From Atkinsonella hypoxylon (lineage: Eukaryota > Ascomycota > Sordariomycetes > Hypocreales > Clavicipitaceae), in assembly GCA_000729835.1 (NCBI GenBank), contig JFHB01000134.1, positions 1 to 64,000 on the forward strand: 64,000 bases of DNA. The letters are read 5' to 3'. Numbering within the stretch: position 1 is the first letter of the stretch; every line of letters starts with the position of its first letter. Below the pieces are notes generated by a model, which was given only the letters and a program-made list of their open reading frames with translations, was not told the DNA's origin and made no database searches. A program made the translations under genes and the position numbers. This document shows positions 56,784-64,000 of this stretch, one piece after another.

Positions 56784-59700
56784 TAACTTAAATTAATTTA
56801 GTACCTCTATATTAAGGAAGTTCTTTAGTAGCTTCTATATAGGTTAAATAAATCTTACTTACTTAATAAGCACTTAATAGTATCTTCCTTAGCTTAAGGC
56901 GTTTTTAGCAGCTAGAATTTCCTTTACTTTATACTCCTTAAGAGATAGATTAATATCTATTATAGTTAGCTTAGAACTAGGCCTTAAGTCTACTAATTGC
57001 TAAGAAAGTAAAGGGTTTATTACTACTTACTTAATAAAATTAATATAGAAGACTAGGTAAATTCCTAGTAGAATATTTAACTTTACAGTTAAAGATATTA
57101 GTATATTTATAACTATATACTTTACTATAACTTAATTAAGCTTTTAACTTAAGTAGTTTATTTTAATATAATAGAGTATTAGCTAAACTAAGTTCTCTAC
57201 CTTATACTATTCTACTAGCTTATAGCTTCTATTTAACTACTCTTACTGCCTTTACTAGGTAAAGTTAATTGTAGCTTAGGTAATATTTATACCTTTTTAT
57301 AGCTATTTAAGGAACACTAAAGCCTACCCCTTATATAAAACTTAGGACTTCTCTTTATCTATAAGTTTTTAAATAAAGTCTATATTATACCTATATATTG
57401 CTTAGTTTAAACTTATACTAGTTACTAAGGAATTTCTATTGTTAATAGCTAGCTAATATATAGAGAGATATTTAGGCTAGTTAAACTACAAAAAGGTAAC
57501 TATAACCTATAGAATTACTTATACTTCTTAATTAACTCTCTCTATTCTACTGTTTATCTATAGGTAATAGAATGTAGATAGTAATTATTTAATTCTAATA
57601 AAGTAATAGAGAGTAGTCTAAAAGGTACTTAACTAATTTAAACTATAGTTAGAGATAATTTATTTTAGGAATCTATAAAACTACTATTAATAATGCTTAA
57701 ACTACTAGGTATATTTCTCTACCTCTATAGAGGTTATTGCCTTTAACTATATATACTTTAAGAGTTAATTAGTAATAACTATTAGGTAAAAAGGTACAGC
57801 TTAATTTAGCGCTAGTAAATCTATTATAAAATCTATAGAGATCTATAACTAATATCTATTTAGCGCTAAAATAGGTTGTAAAAGGCCTTACTGCAACCTC
57901 TTACTCTTTTAGCTACTGTAACAGTAGTAGTTTTAAATGTACTAAGTAATATCTTAGGATAGCTTATTTTAGTAATAGTTATATATTAATGCCTAAAATA
58001 TAGTATTTTATCCTAAGTAGCCTAATATTAGTAACTTATATATTTTATATATTAGTATAGTAGTTAATAGCTTATACTTAAGGACCTAGAGGCAGCTCTA
58101 GTAGACTAATGCCTTTTATATATTAAGGGTATAGTTTATAATCTATTCTTATATTTTTATCTTTAATAGAAACCTCCTCTTTCTCTTCTAAACTATATTT
58201 AACCTTATTAGGTATACTAGATCTTTTTATACTCCTTAGTTCTATAGGCTTTATAAGTGTTTATCTAAGAATAGCGTTATTCTAGCTAGCACCTATAAAG
58301 CTATAGCTAGTTAACTTCCTAGCGTTACTTTACTAGCTATTTCTACTGTAATATTCTCTATAACCTCCTTCTTCTCCTTATCTCTATAAAGAGCGTTAAG
58401 GTAACTAATAAAGAGAGGCTAAAGAACCTAGTCTATCTATAGTGTTACTCTATCTTAATTTTGCTCTTATTGTAATAATATATTTAGTTGCTCTACCTAT
58501 AGCTTTAGGCAGTATTATAGATAGTAGTTAAAGAGAGAGAGAAGCTCTATCTATTTAGCTTAACGCTTAAAGATCTCTTATAGAAATATAAAGTATTCTA
58601 GATTCTTATAGTTAGTAAAGATTATAAAGAGGTATATTACTTCTTATAACTCTACTGCTTAGGCTTTAAGGTAAGATATTATTACTAAAAGCTCCTTATT
58701 ATAAATAGTATAGTTACATTAAGCTAGAGATAACCTAGCTAAATAGTATACTATAGGCTATAGTACACTAGCTTTATTATATTAGAATAAATAGCTACTA
58801 AGGGCCTCTTTTAAGTAATTAGCCTTTACTACTATATTCTTCTTAAAGTTCTACTAAGCTAAAACTAAGTATAAGGTAAAGGCCTCCTTAAGCTTTATAA
58901 ATAACTTCTTATATTTCTCTATTTACTAGAATAAAACTCTTTTCTTTATTAAGTTAACTAGAGGCTCTATAATATCTAAGAAATTTAATATAAAGTTGTA
59001 GTAGAAGTTTATAAATCTAAGGAAGCTTTATACCTTTTATAACCTAGTAAGAGCTTATTACTTCTAAATAGCTGCAATCTTCTTTAAATTTAAGTATATC
59101 TCTTTTTCTACTATAACTATAAAGCTAAGGTATTTAACTTTAGTTATAGTAAAACAGTATTTCTTAAGATTTAAGTGTAGCTTTACTAACTGCAACTTTT
59201 CTAGAATTCTTTATACCTTATATATATAGTCTTTCCTAGAACTCTCTATATAAATAAGGACGTTATCTAGATAAATAGTTATATAATCTCTAAGGGCCTC
59301 TTCTAGCGCGCTATTAATATATTATTAGAATGTAGCTAGAGCCTCTACTAACCTAAAGGGGTAAACTAGCTATTTAAAGAGGCTAAACTAGGTGTAAAAC
59401 GCTATAAGGTACTCTTTACTATCTACTATCTAAATTCTATAAAAGGCTAACTATATATTTAGCTTAGTAAACTAATATACCTTTAATAATAACTTAAGCG
59501 TCTTTTTTATTAAGGGGAGTAAGTAATAGTTCTATTCTATAATCTTATTAAGAGCTTAATAATTAATATAGAATTACTATTCTCTACTTAGCTTTTTAGC
59601 TAAAAGAATAGATACTACTATTAAGAAGAAGCTAGCTTAAATCTATTCTTTATTTATTAGGTTTATTACCTACCTTTTAATTTCTAATAAATAGTTCTAC

Positions 59701-61702
59701 AGTATATTATATAGTAGAGCTTACAGCAGTAACAGTAAGGAGCTATTTAGTTACTGTTTTAGCCTAATATAGTAATTTAGCCTCTCTTTATACAGTAAAA
59801 GGCCTTAGGCCTTTTCTTCCTTAAAAAGATTATAAAAGTCCTTTAATTTAGGTAGTAGTATTAGTAAATTAAGGCCTTTTAGGGATATTTATAATAATAA
59901 TATAGAGGTAATTTCCTAAAGGCTTATAGCAATAAAATATATAGTAACCTCTTAGCTCTTACTCTATTTTATTAGAGCGCTATAAACTACTGCTAACATT
60001 AGTCTTATTAGGTTCTTAATGCCTTAAGCTCTTACTACTTAAATTATAAGGCCTTTAGCCTTACCTACTAATAGGCTTTAGTTAGCAGCGTTAAGGATAA
60101 CTCTATTATAGGCTAACTATAGGCTTCTAAAAATATAATCTTAGGTTAAGCCTAGGATTATATAAGCTACTACTAAGAAGACCTAGCTGTTAATATCTAC
60201 CTATAAGCAAACTAAAGAAGCAATTAAGGCGCTCCTTTAGTAGCTATTATAGAACTACTGTTTAACCTCTACTGCTATTTATACTATTCTTTTATACAGC
60301 AATAGAACTTACTTTAAGCTAAGGTATTACACTAAACTCTTACTTATTGCAGTAAAGTAGTTATACCTACTATTTATCTATATATTATAGAACAATAGTT
60401 AGTTAAAGAGTATAGAGATAAAGAATAGTAATATATTTATTTTCTTAGTTATCTCTCTATATTCTTCTTTTAGCTACCTATTAAGTAAGGGTTATTACGT
60501 TATTTATATTACTTTTACCTCTATATTAAGCTTAAGGCTAAAGGTAAGCCTTTTTCTAACTTATTAGAGTTCTTCTTCTATATATTGTTTATTACTACTA
60601 CTTATACGCTAGTTAACTCTAGCTTACATTTTACTAGTTATAATCTATATTCTTAAATATAGTGTTAAAATAACTTACACTAAAGGCATTACCTCTTTTA
60701 GCAGTATTTTTTAAGTTTAGCCTTAAACGCTTACTTTACTTATAGAGTATCCTTATTTAGTTATTTTACCTTAGATTTCTTTATACTCCCTTTTTATCTC
60801 TACTAAGTTTCTATAGTATTAACCTTAGTTATTTTAGTGTTGCTATTCTAGGGCCCTTTAGAGCTAAAGCTGCATTTTAGCTAGTGCTATTCCTTAATGC
60901 AATACAACTTAAGGTTTAGCGTAATACTGCAGTAGCGCTCTACTGCCTAAAGGTAGTTATAATAGAGAATATCCCTCTTTACACTATAATCCCTTATTTC
61001 CTTATTAAGCACTATCTACAACTTAGCTAACTTTACGCTATTATTCTAGTTAGCCTCTTCTACTAGCGTAATTTTCTCCTTAAAATAAACGTAGAATTCT
61101 ATAAACTACTTATTATTACTCTATTAAAGCTAATTAAGCTTAATTAAGGCCTAGTTCTACTAGTAAGGATCTATAAAGACTAATTCTAAGTAATTAAGGA
61201 ACCTCTATATATTATATACTCTTACTTTACCTGCCTTATAATAAGTAGCTACTCTTTATTAAACCTTAAGCAATAAGCTTTAGTATAGATAGTACTACTA
61301 GTTCTATATTATACCTATAAAGGCGCTATTAGCCTAGAGCTTTTAGGTAATTACTATTTACTAGGCCTAAAAGCTCTATTTATTTCTATTATAAAGGTTT
61401 ACTATAGATAGAGGCTTCTATTTAAGTTCCTTTAGCTGCTAGCTTACTGCAGCTTAAAGCTACTTCTTTTTCTATATATAGTTTATTATAAAGTGTTATA
61501 GTTCCTTTATCTATAGGGATTAGCTCTTAACTAATTTATAAAGTACTGCAATTTCTGCTACTTTCTAGCTAATTTCTACTGTATTTTCCCCTACCTCTCT
61601 ATAGAGGTTAAAAGGGTGCCTAGGCTAGCTAGCTAGGCCCTTATTGCTATAACTAAACAATATTGTTCTTACTAGTGTTCTATCTATAGAATAATTATAG
61701 TA
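56784..61702 (-). pseudogene. Gypsy-B1 gag-pol, RIP-broken
   Basis: Colinear with B2 49737-54656. Chromodomain 56784-56942, integrase to about 58500, RNase H and RT about 58500-59750 with the box Y-L-D-N (59262-59273), protease about 59750-60450, gag about 60450-61690. All on the - strand with TAG/TAA in place of Gln or Trp codons. It is more AT-rich than B2 in places, in keeping with its greater age. Confidence 0.8.
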
Positions 61703-62024
61703 TATAATAGACTAGCCTAGTAGCTACTGCTAACTAGTATCTATAATAAGAACTATAATTATAGGGAGAAAAGGGAAAGAGAGAAGGGACTAAAAGCCTC
61801 TTTATACCTCTATACTATATATTTAGGGGTAGGTCTCTCCCCTTAGGAGCCCCTTTTAGTATATACTCTATAGCTAAGGTTCTTTCTCTAGGGCCTAGCG
61901 AAGTCTAGCTAACCTCTAGTTAAATGCAGTCCGCTTCTATCCCTTTACCTATGTAGATTACTGTCCCTCTCCTGCTGTCCTCCCTCTACTGAAAGACCCA
62001 AGCCTAAGGCTTAAGTCTATAACA
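61703..62024 (-). repeat. Gypsy-B1 5' LTR
   Basis: The LTR is 322 bp. The inner end is mutated (TATAATAGACTAGCC); the outer end GTCTATAACA keeps the final CA. Confidence 0.94.
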
Positions 62025-62029
62025 GGTAG

Positions 62030-62618
62030 AGCTTAAAAGCTTAAACTGCTTATAGTACTAATTGCTATCTATATTCCTAGAGTATATAACTCTAACCTAG
62101 CCTACTGCCCCTTTTACCTTCTCTCTCTCTATTTTTCTCTCCTTAAGGACTACACCTTTATGCTTAAGGCGTTAAGCTATTTAAGACATTATATCCTTAC
62201 TTATACCTACTAGAGTAGAGCCTTAATCTAGAGCGCTAGTTATATTCTTACCTACTCTAGCTTCTATACCTTCTGCTAGCGCTACTATTCTAGCTCTAGC
62301 TTTTACACTACTCTAGGGACACTATATAGCTCCTCTAGCTTCTGTTCTGCAACTACTTAGAGAGCAATAGAGCGCCTTTTAGGTAGTTATACCTTTACGC
62401 TATAAGCACTAACGCCTCCTTACTACTTACTAAGGAATTTCTTTTGTTTTTCTTTTTCTTTTTTCTTTTTTTTTTATAGTAATTATATAGGCCTCTATAA
62501 AGAAGAGTTTATTTTCTTTTATTTTTTAGTTAAGAATAATTAAGTTATTATTAAAGTCTATATAAAATTTTACTATACCTTTACTAGGCCTATTATTAAA
62601 TTAAGTGTCTTTTTACTA
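62030..62618. other. Gypsy-B0 right part of post-pol region
   Basis: This continues B0 after B1. It carries the least mutated version of the shared - strand segment (ARIVALAEGIEARVGKN, then a G-S-T-L-V-G-I-S-K-D stretch) at about 62170-62330 and the T-rich tract 62448-62477. Unknown function. Confidence 0.5.
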
Positions 62619-64000
62619 TAACTTAAATTAATCTAGTACCTCTATATTAAGAAAGTTTTCTAGTAGTTTCTATATAGGCTAAATAAATTCTACTTACTTA
62701 ATAAGCACTTAATAGTATCTCCTTTAGCTTAAGGCGTTTTTAGTAGCTAAAATCTCCTTTACTCTATATTCTTTAAGGGATAAGTTAGTATCTATTATAG
62801 TTAGCTTAGAATTAGGTCTTAAGTTTACTAACTACTAAAAAGATAAAAGGTTTATTGCTACTTACTTAATAAGGTTAATATAGAAGACTAAGTAAATTTC
62901 TAGTAGAATATTTAATTTTATAGTTAAAGGTATTAGTATATCTATAACTATATACTTTACTATAACTTAATTAAGTTTTTAACTTAAGTAGTTTATTTTA
63001 ATATAATAGAGTATTAGCTAAACTAAGTTCTTTACTTTATACTATTTTATTAGCTTATAGCTTCTATTTAACTACTTTTGCTGTTTTTATTAAGTAAAGT
63101 TAATTATAGCTTAAGTAATATTTATACTCTTTTATAGTTATTTAAAAAACACTAAGGCCTATCTCTTATATAAAACTTAAGACTTCTCTTTATTTATAAG
63201 CTTCTAGATAAGGTTTATATTATACCTATATACTATTTAGTTTAAGCTTATACTTATTACTAAAGAGTTTCTATTGTTAATAGCTAGCTAGTATATAGAG
63301 AGATATTTAGGCTAGTTAAACTGCAAAAAGGCAACTATAATCTATAAAATTGCCTATACTTTTTAATTAACTCTCTTTATTCTACTGTTTATTTATAGAT
63401 AGTAGAAAGTAGATAGTAATTATTTAATTCTAATAAAGCAATAAAGAGTAGTTTAAAATATACTTAACTAGTTTAAACTATAGTTAGAGATAATTTATTT
63501 TAAGAACCTATAGAACTACTACTAATAATACTTAAACTATAGAGTGTATTTCTCTACCTCTATAGAGGTTATTGCTTTTAACTATATATACTTTAAAAGT
63601 TAGTTAGTAATAACTATTAAGTAAGAGAGTATAGCTTAGTTTAGTGCTAGTAAATCTATTATAAAATCTATAGAGATCTATAACTAATACTTATTTAGCG
63701 CTAAGATAGATTGCAATAGGCCTTACTGCAACCTCTTACTCTTTTAGCTACTGTAATAGTAGCAGTTTTAGATATACTAAGCAACATCTTAGAACAGCTT
63801 ATTCTAGTAGTAGTTATATATTAATGCCTAAAATATAGTATTTTATCTTAAGTAGCCTAATATTAGCAACTTATATATTCTATATATTAGTATAGTAGTT
63901 AATAGCTTATACTTAAGAACCTAAAGGCAGCTTTAGTAAACTAGCGCCCTTTATATATTAAGGGTGTAATCTATAATCTATTTTTATATCTTTACCTTTA
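62619..64000 (-). pseudogene. Gypsy-B0 chromodomain and part of integrase
   Basis: The - strand chromodomain is at 62619-62778, then integrase sequence colinear with B2 49896-51090 up to the window edge. RIP-broken and partial. Confidence 0.75.

Larger units (their letters stand above)
45824..62024 (-). mobile_element. Gypsy-B1, complete, nested in B0 and carrying B2
   Basis: LTRs of 322 bp lie at 45824-46145 and 61703-62024. The target duplication GGTAG at 45819-45823 and 62025-62029 lies within the post-pol region of B0. Its own length without B2 is about 8.1 kb. Same direction as B0 and B2. Confidence 0.94.
43564..64000 (-). mobile_element. Gypsy-B0, partial, host of B1 and B2
   Basis: A chromovirus-type Gypsy element on the - strand. 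Its 3' LTR is 43564-43886, its post-pol region 43887-45823, then B1 interrupts, and pol continues from 62030 past the window end. GGCAC (43559-43563) is the presumed left target duplication in the Copia 3 leader. About 5.1 kb (rest of pol, gag, 5' LTR) should lie to the right. Confidence 0.9.

Noticed and set aside
1..64000. CRISPR arrays, rRNA or tRNA genes, bacterial operons
   Set aside because: No regularly spaced short repeats and no conserved RNA gene sequence were seen. The only tRNA-related sequence is the Copia primer site.

Overview
The window looks like an AT-rich, gene-free block from a filamentous ascomycete (Pezizomycotina) genome. I found no intact host gene, rRNA, tRNA or CRISPR array. 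Every stretch can be assigned to an LTR retrotransposon, and copies differ from one another mostly by C-to-T and G-to-A changes. CpA/TpG dinucleotides are depleted, reading frames are broken mainly by TAA and TAG and rarely by TGA, and catalytic Asp codons have become Asn. This is the signature of repeat-induced point mutation (RIP). The only open frames longer than 60 codons are remnants of retroelement genes, or chance frames.

Four families are present. Copia (694-bp LTRs, about 7.8 kb) has a half-tRNA-iMet type primer site. Gypsy-A (243-bp LTRs, about 10 kb, + strand) carries an extra coding region after pol. Gypsy-B (322-323-bp LTRs, about 8.1 kb, - strand) is a chromovirus with a chromodomain at the end of integrase, followed by about 2.5 kb of unassigned sequence. 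Gypsy-C (488-bp LTRs, 11.7 kb, - strand) has a gag zinc knuckle, RT and integrase, followed by about 4.2 kb of unassigned sequence.

The elements are nested, and exact 5-bp target-site duplications let the order be read. Gypsy-A0 (4807-6047 and 41797-42528) is the outermost. It holds a broken Gypsy-B LTR (4645-4806), itself entered by Copia copy 1 (1-4644); a solo Gypsy-B LTR (5036-5357); Gypsy-A1 (6048-41796, duplication CTTTT); and Copia copy 3 (from 42529). A1 holds Gypsy-C (8177-19917, ATAAT) and Gypsy-A2 (22596-40393, ACTAT). A2 holds Copia copy 2 (26792-34623, GTAAT). Copia 3 is entered by Gypsy-B0 (from 43564), which holds B1 (45824-62024, GGTAG), which holds B2 (46898-54979, AGCGC). 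The deepest chain, A0-Copia3-B0-B1-B2, is five levels.

Two things stand out. First, all three Gypsy families have 2.5-4 kb of extra sequence between integrase and the 3' LTR; in Gypsy-A it reads as a long protein with a coiled-coil-like tail. Second, RIP damage is not uniform: in nearly every nested element the outer ends of the two LTRs, and the host sequence just outside, are much less mutated than the inner LTR ends and the interior.
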